DNA of 64,000 nt from Sporohalobacter salinus (GTDB lineage: Bacteria; Bacillota; Halanaerobiia; Halobacteroidales; Acetohalobiaceae): NCBI RefSeq assembly GCF_016908635.1, contig NZ_JAFBEG010000003.1, positions 1 through 64,000 on the forward strand, in the 5' to 3' direction. This document shows positions 1 to 8,335 of this stretch, in pieces; the stretch's first letter is position 1, and each line of letters starts with the position of its first letter. The translations under genes were made by a program, and so were the position numbers. The notes below the pieces were generated by a model. That model did no database searches. It was not told the origin of the DNA and saw nothing but the letters and a program-made list of their open reading frames with translations.

Positions 1-153
1 GCAGCAGCATTAATAGCTCAAAGAATAAAAAAGGCAGAGGTAATAGCCTATGATGATTTAGGAACAGAGGCAGTAAGAAAATTAGAAGTAGAAGACCTAC
101 CTGTAGTAGTAGTAATAGATACTAAAGGTAATAGTCTTTATGAGGCTGAATAA
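1..153 (+). CDS. Fumarate hydratase class I, beta subunit (C-terminal end only)
   Basis: The window opens inside a reading frame that runs in frame 1 to a TAA at 151-153, leaving the last 50 residues. The tail contains AEVIAYDDLGTEAVRKLEVE followed by LPVVVVIDTKGNSLYE. This pattern is typical of the C-terminus of the beta subunit of class I (iron-sulfur) fumarase / L-tartrate dehydratase. The family reversibly hydrates fumarate to malate in the cytoplasm. That role fits the aspartase and malic enzyme genes about 10 kb downstream. The start and the alpha subunit lie outside the window. The family call rests on the short tail alone; tartrate dehydratase beta subunit is the alternative. Confidence 0.72.
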   Translation, partial: AAALIAQRIKKAEVIAYDDLGTEAVRKLEVEDLPVVVVIDTKGNSLYEAE

Positions 154-220
154 TTTTTATATTAAAGCAGGTGCAATATCATATTTTTAATTATAGTGGA
201 CTGCCCGGGAGGGAATATAG

Positions 221-2269
221 ATGTCTAATAAAGAGTTAGCAATTTTAACTATTAGTGAGGCAACGAATAATTTATTTAAACAGCAATTGCAGGAGATATT
301 ACAGAATAGAGTGGAGATAAAGAGCTATTCGATAAACGAAATCGAACCTAATACTATTGATTCCAATTTAGTTTTGGCAACTAATTCTTTAAAGAAAGAA
401 ATAGATAATTACATAGTTGATGTAGAGAATGTTATTTTTGCTAGAAGAGCTTTGAATTTTTCTTCTTTAGATAAGTTAATTAAATTACCAGATAATAAAT
501 TGGCTTTATTAGTTAATAATACTGAGAGGGCAGTTAATGAGACTAAATCAATGTTAGAAAAAGTAGGTATTGATCATATTAATTTACAGTCATTTTATCC
601 AGGAAAAGAACTAAATCAGAAAATAGATTTAGCTATTACTCCCGGGGAGAAAGACTATGTGCCTAATACTGTTGAGCAGATTATTGATATTGGTAGTAGA
701 GTCTTGGATTTAACAACGATTATTGAAGTTTTGATTGAGTTGAATTTACTGGATGAGAAAGCAAATTTATTAGTAACGAAACATATTAAGCGGTTAGTAA
801 AATTAAGCAAAAAATTATATAGGAATACAAAGAAAGTTGAAAGAATTAATAAAATGTTAGAAGCTGTAATTAATCATGTTCATGATGGAGTTATTTATGT
901 TAATCAACAGGCGAGGATTGAAATATTTAATCAAAAAGCAGAAGAAATTTTTGAAATGGAAGCTAAAGAAGTGATTGGAACTAAAGTAGAAGAAAAGATA
1001 TTTAATACTAAATTAAATTCTATTCTTAAGACAGGAGATAAACATTTAAATAGTTTACAGAATATAGGAGAAAAAAAGATTGTAACTTCCAGAGCGCCAG
1101 TTAAACTAGATGGTGAAATTATTGGGGCCTTAGCTACCTTTAAAGATGTCACTGAAGTAAAGAAATTAGAAAAAAATTTAAGAAGAAAATTAAAAGATAA
1201 AGGACATATTGCTAAATATGAATTTTCGGATATAGTTGGTAATAGTACTAATATTAATAATACTATTCAAAAGGCAAAAGATTTAAGTGAAAGTGAATCT
1301 ACAATTTTGATTCAAGGAGAAAGTGGAACCGGAAAAGAACTTTTTGCTCAATCAATTCATAATTATTCTAATCGAAGTAAACAACCATTTGTAGCTATTA
1401 ATTGTGCTGCTTTACCAGATAATTTATTAGAAAGTGAGTTATTTGGTTACGAAGAAGGAGCATTTACTGGAGCTAAAAAAGGAGGCAAGCCTGGAGTTTT
1501 TGAACAGGCCCATACAGGGACTATATTTTTAGATGAAGTTGGTAATATACCATTTAATATTCAAACTAATTTATTAAGAGTATTACAAGAAGAAGAGGTT
1601 ATGAGAATTGGAGGAACTAAGGTAACTCCAATTGATATTAGAGTAATTGCTGCTACTAATAGAGACTTACATAAGTTAGTTAAAGAAAATAAATTTAGAG
1701 AAGATCTCTATTATCGTCTTAATGTTTTGCCGTTAAAGATTCCTCCATTAAGAAAACGAAGGGAAGATATTCAGCCCTTGATTGAATTTTTCTTAAAGAA
1801 GTTTGGTGCAGAAGAGTTAGTATTTTCAGAAGAAATAAAGAGTAGATTATATAATCATAACTGGTTTGGTAATGTTAGAGAATTAGAAAATTGTATAGAA
1901 TATATTTCTCAAATATGTAATGAAGTAGTGGAAGTGAAGGATTTGCCTCCTCACTTTAATGATGAAGAGAATATTTTAAATGAAAATGTAGAAATTATAA
2001 AACAGGAGTTAGAGGAATTAGGAAGGCTAGAAGAATATTTATTTATTTTAAATGAACTTTATTTAGCCAAACAGGAAAGAAAGAATATAGGAAGGCGAGA
2101 GATAGCTAAGAAGGCTAAAACTAATGAAATACATCTTTCATCTCATATGGTGAGGAGCAGATTAAGAAAACTGGAATTCTGCGAGTTAGTTAATATTGGT
2201 CAGGGCAGACAAGGAACTAAAATTACTGAAAGAGGTATTGGATTTTTAGAGTATTTAACTAATGATTAA
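221..2269 (+). CDS. Sigma-54-dependent transcriptional activator with PAS domain
   Basis: This enhancer-binding protein would remodel sigma-54 RNA polymerase using ATP. The N-terminal ~200 residues form a sensor region of a PrpR-like or unknown type. A PAS domain follows at about residues 210-310 ([20 protein letters not shown]). The AAA+ domain is at about 335-570, with Walker A GESGTGKE, the sigma-54 contact loop GAFTGA, Walker B TIFLDEVG and the arginine-finger region [11 protein letters not shown]. The C-terminus is not an obvious Fis-type helix-turn-helix. It reads like a winged helix ([15 protein letters not shown], then [15 protein letters not shown]). The ATG has a GGGAGG site 8-10 bases upstream. 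The gene follows the fumarase tail by 67 bases. Two candidate sigma-54 promoters lie downstream (6719 and 9650), so control of dicarboxylate/aspartate catabolism is a reasonable inference. Confidence 0.9.
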   Translation: MSNKELAILTISEATNNLFKQQLQEILQNRVEIKSYSINEIEPNTIDSNLVLATNSLKKEIDNYIVDVENVIFARRALNFSSLDKLIKLPDNKLALLVNNTERAVNETKSMLEKVGIDHINLQSFYPGKELNQKIDLAITPGEKDYVPNTVEQIIDIGSRVLDLTTIIEVLIELNLLDEKANLLVTKHIKRLVKLSKKLYRNTKKVERINKMLEAVINHVHDGVIYVNQQARIEIFNQKAEEIFEMEAKEVIGTKVEEKIFNTKLNSILKTGDKHLNSLQNIGEKKIVTSRAPVKLDGEIIGALATFKDVTEVKKLEKNLRRKLKDKGHIAKYEFSDIVGNSTNINNTIQKAKDLSESESTILIQGESGTGKELFAQSIHNYSNRSKQPFVAINCAALPDNLLESELFGYEEGAFTGAKKGGKPGVFEQAHTGTIFLDEVGNIPFNIQTNLLRVLQEEEVMRIGGTKVTPIDIRVIAATNRDLHKLVKENKFREDLYYRLNVLPLKIPPLRKRREDIQPLIEFFLKKFGAEELVFSEEIKSRLYNHNWFGNVRELENCIEYISQICNEVVEVKDLPPHFNDEENILNENVEIIKQELEELGRLEEYLFILNELYLAKQERKNIGRREIAKKAKTNEIHLSSHMVRSRLRKLEFCELVNIGQGRQGTKITERGIGFLEYLTND

Positions 2270-2566
2270 TAAAAGAAATAATCTCGTTATTGTAACTAAT
2301 AAAGTTTTTATAACTTCCTGTTTAATCATATTATTTGCTATTAAACCTAGTACTATATAACCTACTATTCTTAAATCCTGTTGTAGATTTAAAAAATAAG
2401 CTTGTAAAAGCCAGGTAATTAGGTAACCGATTATCACTGAAGCCATAAAACGGCGCTGACTATATATAATAATAAAACGAGATAAGAATATTACAATACA
2501 ATAACTTATTAAAGCTACTCCAAAAGTTAATAATATACCTATTCCTACTGATTCAGCTATTATCAT
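2255..2566 (-). CDS. Short PgsC/CapC-like membrane protein
   Basis: The 103-residue hydrophobic protein has about three membrane segments. It resembles the C-terminal part of PgsC/CapC, the membrane subunit of the poly-gamma-glutamate synthase. The telling stretches are [20 protein letters not shown] and [18 protein letters not shown], matching the family's ILYGRRKFAATLI and RGIGVIIPGLIANT as I remember them. PgsC is usually about 150 residues and begins with a PGYLAL-type segment that is missing here. The protein is therefore N-terminally short, and the gene may be degenerate. The start is placed at 2566 because AGGTGAG precedes that ATG; an upstream in-frame ATG at 2587 lacks a good site. 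The 3' end overlaps the activator gene by 15 bases on the opposite strand. Confidence 0.5.
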   Translation of the reverse strand: MIIAESVGIGILLTFGVALISYCIVIFLSRFIIIYSQRRFMASVIIGYLITWLLQAYFLNLQQDLRIVGYIVLGLIANNMIKQEVIKTLLVTITRLFLLLIIS

Positions 2567-2771
2567 ACTGCTCACCTTTTTCCTCAAAATGGTTTAGGAT
2601 TTTTTCTCCAGAATCTTTAATATTTCTAAATTCAAATAGTAAAATATCTGTTTTTCTAGAGTTAATAATATCATTAAGTAAAGTAGTGATAGAGAATAGA
2701 AAGGTAAATAAAAGTTCTAGTGGTTTGCTATAAATATAAATAGAAGTTATTGTAATTAAATTAATTATCGA
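2553..2771 (-). pseudogene. Possible remnant of the C-terminus of a PgsB/CapB-like ligase
   Basis: An open frame on the minus strand ends at 2553 and overlaps the start of the PgsC-like gene by 14 bases. This is the normal pgsB-pgsC arrangement. Its last part reads ILLFEFRNIKDSGEKILNHF, which resembles the C-terminus of PgsB/CapB (…YGVGNI-type strand followed by an amphipathic helix), with the glycines replaced. No start codon with a binding site and no catalytic P-loop are present, so at most the last ~50 residues survive. The match is short and made by eye. A non-coding stretch is the alternative. Confidence 0.28.
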
Positions 2772-2811
2772 TTACAAAACTTATAGAAGCTTCTTATAAA
2801 GTATTAAAAAA

Positions 2812-3719
2812 ATGAATAATAGTTTAATGAATAATCATTTTGTTGTTAAAGCAGTTAATAAAGTTATGAAAAAAGAAAGTAATGGAATGATTGACTGTTG
2901 GATGGCTCAGGATGTTGCCCTGGAAAGAGCTTCTACTGCTGGAGAAGTTGTAAAGATAATGGGAGATTTTATTGAAAAATATGGCTGGCATGATAATGTG
3001 GAAGCTATCAATGTAACTGATGATGATGAATTATGGATTGTTGAATTTTATGGTAGAGATATCTGGGCAGCAAAGAGAGTACCAGATGGACATTTCTTTG
3101 TAGCTGCTAGGAGAGCACGAATCGATATGTCGATGATGAAGATAATTATATGTGTTTACCCAATTTAATAGATTTTGCTGTTGAACAGGGATGGTGGTTT
3201 CCTGATTCAGGTAAAGAATTTAATCCAGCAAGAATTTATGCTCCAAATGATGCAGTCTATGTAACAAGACGTACTTGGAGAGCTTTTGATATTGTTGCTC
3301 CTTCTTTGAACTTAAATTCACATTAGAAAGATTTTACGTTTGTTGTAAAACCCGTTTGGCCAGTTATGGACGAATTACCAGATTTCTATCAAACAGGTTC
3401 GACATATAAAGACTTTAGAAGAAATTCTGGATGGTGGGTTAATATTTATGTCTATAGATCTTCTAAATTAAAGGCATTATATAAAGAGACTGATGCTATA
3501 CAAGAGAAGGTGGCTGAAATATACGAAGATGATCTAAAAACTGCTATTAATATGATTGATGAGTTTGCATATAATGCTGCTGTTTCTTGGCATGAGCAGT
3601 GGAAAAAGATCGGTGACCATTTATTTGGGAAGTATGCAATGGGTTACATAAATTTCCATACAATTGGGTATCCAGAATGGTGGAATGGCTTTATTGGTTA
3701 TGATAAAATAGAGAGGTAA
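2812..3719 (+). pseudogene. Broken C69-family dipeptidase (PepD-like)
   Basis: Three pieces of one peptidase family C69 protein are read in two frames. Piece 1 (2812 to about 3120) contains VEAINVTDDDELWIVEFYG and DIWAAKRVPDGHFF. A frameshift near 3120 moves the reading to piece 2 (about 3124-3327, with NPARIYAPNDAVYVTRRTWR), which ends at a TAG at 3325-3327. Piece 3 (from about 3366) has ELPDFYQTGSTYKDFRRNSG and WWVNIYVYRSSKL, the usual C-terminal part of the family. The N-terminal part carrying the catalytic cysteine is missing, and so is the segment between pieces 2 and 3. Intact C69 dipeptidases are about 450-550 residues. This is a decayed copy with no expected activity. A small conserved-looking C-terminal frame remains open only by chance of erosion. 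Confidence 0.85.
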
Positions 3720-3732
3720 AGAAGGAAAGCAT

Positions 3733-3770
3733 AAAATAGCTGCAGCTTTTAGCTGGAGCTATTTTGTTTT
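3733..3770 (+). terminator. Rho-independent terminator after the C69 pseudogene
   Basis: The stem AAAATAGCT (3733-3741) pairs with AGCTATTTT (3757-3765), enclosing a second small GCAGC/GCTGG-type helix, and is followed by a T-rich run (TTTTGTTTTCTTG). It sits 14 bases after the stop of the broken dipeptidase. Confidence 0.7.
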
Positions 3771-4054
3771 CTTGTTTTCCAGATTAATATGATTATTAAA
3801 TTAGAATGTATTATATTCAGTTTGATTACAATTGAGTAGTTTTTTTAAGTAGAATTTTTAGTATAAGAGTTATATAATTTCTAAAAAGTTGGAAAAAAAG
3901 CATCTTAGTGATATAATTAAATTAATTTGAGAAGATTATAGAAATTAAGTTTATTCTTTGGAATCGAAGTAAAAATAAAAAATTGATTAGCAAGATAAAA
4001 TTAAAGTGATATAAATTAAAAAATTATTAACTTCAGAAAAAATTTAAATATGTC
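3771..4054. other. Gene-free AT-rich stretch
   Basis: No reading frame with a ribosome binding site is visible between the terminator and the fossil sequence at 4055. The segment around 3923-3970 (AATTTGAGAAGATTATAG…) loosely resembles the part of a sigma-54 AAA+ domain that would precede the fossil, but the spacing to it is about 45 bases too long. I do not claim it. Confidence 0.5.
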
Positions 4055-4168
4055 GGCTGTAGTAAAGACTTACATAAGTTAGCTAAAATAAATTTTGAGA
4101 AGATTCTTTATAAAGTTATTTTAAAATAATTCTAAAATATCCTATTAATTTAAAAGTTGCGAAAATAG
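4055..4168 (+). pseudogene. Fossil fragment of a sigma-54 activator AAA+ domain
   Basis: The 17-mer AGACTTACATAAGTTAG at 4066-4082 is identical to 1663-1679 inside the activator gene, where it encodes RDLHKL. The similarity continues on both sides: GGCTGTA before, and ATAAATTTTGAGAAGATTCT after, corresponding to ATAAATTTAGAGAAGATCTC. A degenerate version of the following [11 protein letters not shown]-encoding region comes next. Stops and small indels break every frame. This is the remains of a second copy, or of a related activator, and not an expressed gene. It lies directly upstream of the M20 peptidase gene. Confidence 0.65.
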
Positions 4169-4267
4169 TAATTATTTTTATGTGTTACTGAGATAGAAGG
4201 ATCAATTTGAAAATTAATAATTGATTTTTTGAATATAAATTTATTGAGAGAAAAAAGGAGGGATTCG

Positions 4268-5425
4268 GTGAACGTTAAAGAGAAAATTTTTGAGTTTATT
4301 GATTTTAATTTAGATAGATTTATTGAAGAGACTATTAAGATTCAGCAGATTTCTGCTCCAACATTTCAAGAAGAGAATAGAGCTAACTATATTAAAAATA
4401 GATTAGAATTATTAGGAGGAGATAAGGTTCAAATTGATGAAGTGGGCAATGTAATAAATACTTATACTGTAGATAAAGAGTTACCTACAATTATGATTAC
4501 TGCTCATCTAGATACTGTTTTTTCAGAAGAAGTAGATTTAGGAATAAATAGAGAAGAAAATAAAATTTCAGGGCCTGGACTTTGTGATAACAGTTTAGGA
4601 TTAAAAGGGTTATTGGTGATAGCAGAAATATTAGATGAATTTGAGCTAAAACTTGATTATAATTTAATGTTAACTGCTACAGTGGGAGAAGAAGGTAGAG
4701 GTAACTTAAAAGGAATGCAGCAGCTGATGAAAAGGTATCAGGATGGGATAGATGCAGTTATTGTATTAGAAGGTAATGGTTTAGGCAGGATTACTCATCA
4801 GGCAGTTGGTAGCAGACGTTGGAAAGTAGAAATTGAGGCTGAAGGAGGACATAGCTGGAATGATTTTGGTAATTCTAGTGCAGTTCATACTATGTCAAGA
4901 ATAGTTAGTACTTTAGCTGATTTTGATTTGCCTACTGATCCAAAGACAACATTTAATATTGGGAAAATAGTTGGAGGTCAGGCGGTGAATGCTATTGCAT
5001 CTGAAGCAGAAATGTTATTGGAAATTCGATCATTAAGTAAGGGGGCGTTAGCAGAGATAAGTCAAGAATTTAAAAGAATTATTCAGGATATTTGTCAACA
5101 AGACGAAGTTAAGGTTAAATTTGAATGTATAGGTAAGAGACCAGCAGGAGAATTAAGTAAAGAACATAAGTTGGTAAAATTATTAAAGAGGATTCATCAA
5201 AAATTAAATTTAAAATCTAAATTTAAGCCAGGAAGCACCGATGGTAATTTACCATTGGATTTAAATATTCCTGCTGTGACTATAGGATTAACTAAAGCTG
5301 AAAATTTACATTCAACAGAGGAATATATAGAAACAGAACCATTAAAGGCGGGATTAGAACAGTTAATTTTAGTAATTTTAGAGATTGAGAATTATTTAAA
5401 AAATAGGAGGCAAAAGGATGAGTGA
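4268..5425 (+). CDS. M20-family zinc metallopeptidase
   Basis: The cytoplasmic metallohydrolase is of the PepT/ArgE/CPG2 type and would cleave a small peptide or amidated amino acid. The metal and catalytic residues are visible: H and D in ITAHLDTVF (about residue 78), the bridging D in GPGLCDNSLG, the EE pair in ATVGEEGRG, and the late H in AENLHSTEEYIE. The dimerisation domain lies between them (GGHSWNDFGN). The GTG start at 4268 is chosen because AAAGGAGGG lies 5-6 bases upstream; an ATG 13 codons earlier has no site. The 3' end overlaps the symporter gene by 8 bases, so the two are co-translated. With the symporter and asparaginase nearby, a role in peptide or amino-acid catabolism is likely. 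The substrate is unknown. Confidence 0.85.
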   Translation: MNVKEKIFEFIDFNLDRFIEETIKIQQISAPTFQEENRANYIKNRLELLGGDKVQIDEVGNVINTYTVDKELPTIMITAHLDTVFSEEVDLGINREENKISGPGLCDNSLGLKGLLVIAEILDEFELKLDYNLMLTATVGEEGRGNLKGMQQLMKRYQDGIDAVIVLEGNGLGRITHQAVGSRRWKVEIEAEGGHSWNDFGNSSAVHTMSRIVSTLADFDLPTDPKTTFNIGKIVGGQAVNAIASEAEMLLEIRSLSKGALAEISQEFKRIIQDICQQDEVKVKFECIGKRPAGELSKEHKLVKLLKRIHQKLNLKSKFKPGSTDGNLPLDLNIPAVTIGLTKAENLHSTEEYIETEPLKAGLEQLILVILEIENYLKNRRQKDE

Positions 5426-6710
5426 GCAGAGATCTTTATGGGCTAAATATCGTTCGATTCCTTTAGTTTATCGGATAGGAGTTGCTTTTGTTTTAGGGTC
5501 TATACTTGGATTGATTTTTGGAGACACAATGACTAGGCTTCAGCCACTTGGTGATCTTTTTATAAGATTATTGAAAATGGTAGTAATTCCTATTGTATTC
5601 TTCACTTTAATTATGGGAATGAAACGCTTAACTCCATCAAAGCTAGGTAAAATTGGAGGGCAAACGGTTTTATTTTATGTAGTTACTACTGCAATTGCTA
5701 TTGTAATTGGATTGTTCATAGCTAATATGACAAGTCCTGGAGTTGGTTTAACATTAAAAACTCAAGGGGAAATTGCAGCTAAAGAAGCACCGAATATAAT
5801 GAAAGTTATTGTAGATATAGTTCCTAAGAATGTTGTTGGAGCTTTTGCAGATGGGAATGTGCTTCAGACCATATTTTTTGCTATTACTTTTGGAATAGCA
5901 CTTGCTGTACTTCAAGAAAATGGTTCGGAAAATATTCAAAAAGGTGCTGAGACGATATTTAATCTAGTAGAAACATGTGCAGAGGCTATGTTTAAAATTG
6001 TATGGGGAATTATGGAATATGGTGTGATTGGTATATTTGCCTTAATGGCTTCTGTGTTTGGGCAAACTGGTGTGAATGCTATTTTACCATTTGCTAAGTT
6101 AATAGGTTCATTAACATTAGCGGTAACTGTCCACATTATTTTAACTTATTTATTGGTGATTATAATTGGTTTTGTAGGTCAATCTCCATTAGCATTTCTT
6201 AGGGGCGTTAAAGATGCTATGTTGACTGCATTAAGTATTCGGTCTAGTAGTGGAACGCTTCCTGTTTCAATGTCTAATGCAGAAGATGATTTAATGATAG
6301 ATGAATCAGTATTTAGTTTTACTCTTCCATTAGGTGCTACTATTAATATGGATGGAACTGCTATGTATCAAGGTGTAGCTGCTATATTTGCTGCTAACCT
6401 TATAGGGCAAACTCTTACTATTGGTCAGCAAATGACAGTAGTACTTACTACTACATTAGCGAGTATAGGAACTGCTGGGGTTCCAGGGAGCGGATTGATT
6501 ATGCTTTCAATGGTGTTAACCCAACTTGGGCTGCCGCTTGAAGTAGTTGGATTTGTTGCTGGTATTGATCCTATATTGGACAGATTGCGTACTATGAATA
6601 ATGTTACCGGAGATCTTGCTGTAACTACTTTAGTTGCTAAATTAAATAATGCTATTGATTTCACTAAAGGAGTTTGGGTTTCTGAAGATAGCAAAAATAT
6701 TGTCGGCTAG
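5418..6710 (+). CDS. Dicarboxylate/amino acid:cation symporter (DAACS/SLC1 family)
   Basis: This membrane transporter of the GltP/DctA/GltT family has about eight helices plus re-entrant loops. Diagnostic motifs are SIRSSSGTLPVSMSN (hairpin 1), LPLGATINMDGTAMYQ (helix 7, NMDG) and ASIGTAGVPGSG (hairpin 2). Length 430 is normal. It would import aspartate, glutamate or C4-dicarboxylates with Na+ or H+. Its position between a peptidase and asparaginase/aspartase genes favours aspartate or fumarate/malate. The start ATG has GGAGG 8 bases upstream and overlaps the end of the M20 gene. The NhaC antiporter downstream may recycle the sodium. Confidence 0.92.
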   Translation: MSEQRSLWAKYRSIPLVYRIGVAFVLGSILGLIFGDTMTRLQPLGDLFIRLLKMVVIPIVFFTLIMGMKRLTPSKLGKIGGQTVLFYVVTTAIAIVIGLFIANMTSPGVGLTLKTQGEIAAKEAPNIMKVIVDIVPKNVVGAFADGNVLQTIFFAITFGIALAVLQENGSENIQKGAETIFNLVETCAEAMFKIVWGIMEYGVIGIFALMASVFGQTGVNAILPFAKLIGSLTLAVTVHIILTYLLVIIIGFVGQSPLAFLRGVKDAMLTALSIRSSSGTLPVSMSNAEDDLMIDESVFSFTLPLGATINMDGTAMYQGVAAIFAANLIGQTLTIGQQMTVVLTTTLASIGTAGVPGSGLIMLSMVLTQLGLPLEVVGFVAGIDPILDRLRTMNNVTGDLAVTTLVAKLNNAIDFTKGVWVSEDSKNIVG

Positions 6711-6718
6711 TGGTATTA

Positions 6719-6735
6719 TGGAGTTGATTTAGCAA
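6719..6735 (+). promoter_or_regulatory. Candidate sigma-54 (-24/-12) promoter before nhaC
   Basis: TGG at 6719-6721 and GCA at 6732-6734 have exactly ten bases between GG and GC, as sigma-54 promoters require (TGGAGTTGATTTAGCA). The inner positions of the -24 element fit poorly. It lies about 90 bases before the nhaC start and just after the symporter stop. Confidence 0.35.
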
Positions 6736-6822
6736 GATGGGCTGAAAATAATTTTTTTATATAAAGGGTATAAATTTGTAAAGGATAGAAATTCTAATTA
6801 AATTAAAAGGAGGCAATATTTA

Positions 6823-8229
6823 ATGGAAGAAACGAAAAAATTACCTTCAATGTGGAAAGTATTTCTAGTATTAGGCGGTTTTTTAGCACTAGCTTTTACA
6901 TTTACTAGTTTAGGAATTACAATTCATTTAGCTATATTTAGTGGATGGTTTTTAGCTATTGGTGTAGGTTTATCATTAGGTTATTCTTATCAAGAATTAG
7001 AGAATGCAATTACTGATGGCATTAATAATGGTATGAATGCAGTAATAATTCTTTTAGCAGTAGGGGCTTTAGTTGGAACTTGGATTTCAGGTGGAGTTGT
7101 TCCTAGTATAATTTATTATGGTTTAAAGATAATTCATCCATCTATATTTTTCTTGGCTACTTTAATTATTTGCACTCTTACTTCTCTTTCTACTGGTACT
7201 TCTTGGGGAGCAGCAGGAACTGCTGGTATTGCTATGATGGGTATAGGAGCTGGCTTAGGTGTACCAGATCCAATGACCGCAGGTGCAGTATTATCTGGAG
7301 TTTATTTTGGAGATAAGCTTTCTCCATTATCTGATAGTACAATTTTGTCTGCTTCTATGTCCGATGTTGATGTGATCGATCATGTAAAAGGTATGTTTCC
7401 AGCTTCTATAGTAGGTTATGCTATAACAGCTATAGGATTTACAATATTAGGTTTTAACGTTGGTGGTGGTTCTGCTGATTTAAGCAGAGTTAATAAAGTT
7501 ATGAATGCTATTGATAGTATGTTTAATGTTAATTTAATTTCTTTACTTCCATTAGTAATAGTTATAGCTTTGCTAATAATGGAGAAACCATCAATTCCAG
7601 TTATAACTTTTGGAGCTGTATTAGGTATTATTTGGGGAATAGTTTTTCAAGGATTAGAGCCTGTTAAAGCAATTGGAACAGCCTGGAGTCAAATTCCTAA
7701 AGATACAGGTATGAAGTTTATTGATAGTATTTTGAGTCGGGGCGGTATGCAGTCTATGCTCTGGTCTGTGGGAGTTATTTTATTTGGTTTAGGTTTTGGT
7801 GGATTATTAGATGAAATAGGTATTTTAGAGGCTATTGCTGAAAGAGTTGAGAAAGGAATTAATTCTGGAGGCTCTTTAACAATTACTACAATTATTGTTG
7901 GTTTTCTTGGTAACTTATTTGGTAGTGCAATGTATGTCTCATTAATTTTAACTCCAAAGATTATGGAGAAAAAATATGATGAATTAGGATATGACAGAAG
8001 AGTTCTTTCTCGAAATACTGAGTTTGGAGGTACTTTAACATCAGGAATGGTACCCTGGAGTGATAATGGAATTTATATGGCAGGGATATTAGGAGTATCG
8101 ACTCTTGATTATTTACCATATATGTGGTTATCATTTGCTTGTATTGGCGTATCAATTATTTATGGATTTACAGATACATTTATGTATAGAGCGGATGATG
8201 AGGCAACTGATGAAACACTGACAGTATAA
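6823..8229 (+). CDS. nhaC: Na+/H+ antiporter, NhaC family
   Basis: The polytopic membrane protein is 468 residues long, a usual length for NhaC. The conserved core is present: STGTSWGAAGTAGIAMMGIG, then GVYFGDKLSPLSDSTILS with the charged residues inside the membrane. It would exchange internal Na+ for external H+ or, as in several NhaC relatives, couple to organic acids (malate/lactate antiport). AAAGGAGG precedes the ATG. The gene follows a sodium-coupled symporter and precedes asparaginase by 106 bases. This fits either sodium recycling during amino-acid uptake in a saline habitat or substrate/product antiport. Confidence 0.85.
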   Translation: MEETKKLPSMWKVFLVLGGFLALAFTFTSLGITIHLAIFSGWFLAIGVGLSLGYSYQELENAITDGINNGMNAVIILLAVGALVGTWISGGVVPSIIYYGLKIIHPSIFFLATLIICTLTSLSTGTSWGAAGTAGIAMMGIGAGLGVPDPMTAGAVLSGVYFGDKLSPLSDSTILSASMSDVDVIDHVKGMFPASIVGYAITAIGFTILGFNVGGGSADLSRVNKVMNAIDSMFNVNLISLLPLVIVIALLIMEKPSIPVITFGAVLGIIWGIVFQGLEPVKAIGTAWSQIPKDTGMKFIDSILSRGGMQSMLWSVGVILFGLGFGGLLDEIGILEAIAERVEKGINSGGSLTITTIIVGFLGNLFGSAMYVSLILTPKIMEKKYDELGYDRRVLSRNTEFGGTLTSGMVPWSDNGIYMAGILGVSTLDYLPYMWLSFACIGVSIIYGFTDTFMYRADDEATDETLTV

Positions 8230-8242
8230 GTGAATTTTCAGA

Positions 8243-8260
8243 AAAAATATCGATATTTTT
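8243..8260. repeat. 18-base perfect palindrome between nhaC and asparaginase
   Basis: AAAATATCGATATTTTT-type sequence is perfectly self-complementary around the central CG at 8251-8252, and GAAA/TTTC almost extends it. No T-tract follows, so it is not a good terminator. It could be an operator or an attenuating hairpin. Only the symmetry is seen. Confidence 0.35.
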
Positions 8261-8335
8261 CTCTGGGATTATAGTATGATTAAGGGGGAGTATCGGTATT
8301 TTGTTTTCAGAAACTAGGTTTCGGAGGGATGATTA

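Noticed and set aside
3923-4054. Extension of the fossil activator upstream to 3923
   Set aside because: Weak resemblance only, and the spacing to the 17-base match is about 45 bases longer than in the intact gene.
5754-6136. Antisense reading frames inside the symporter gene
   Set aside because: No family resemblance and no ribosome binding site; the sense frame is a clear transporter.
8243-8260. Terminator between nhaC and asparaginase
   Set aside because: The palindrome is perfect but AT-rich and not followed by a T-run; kept only as a repeat.
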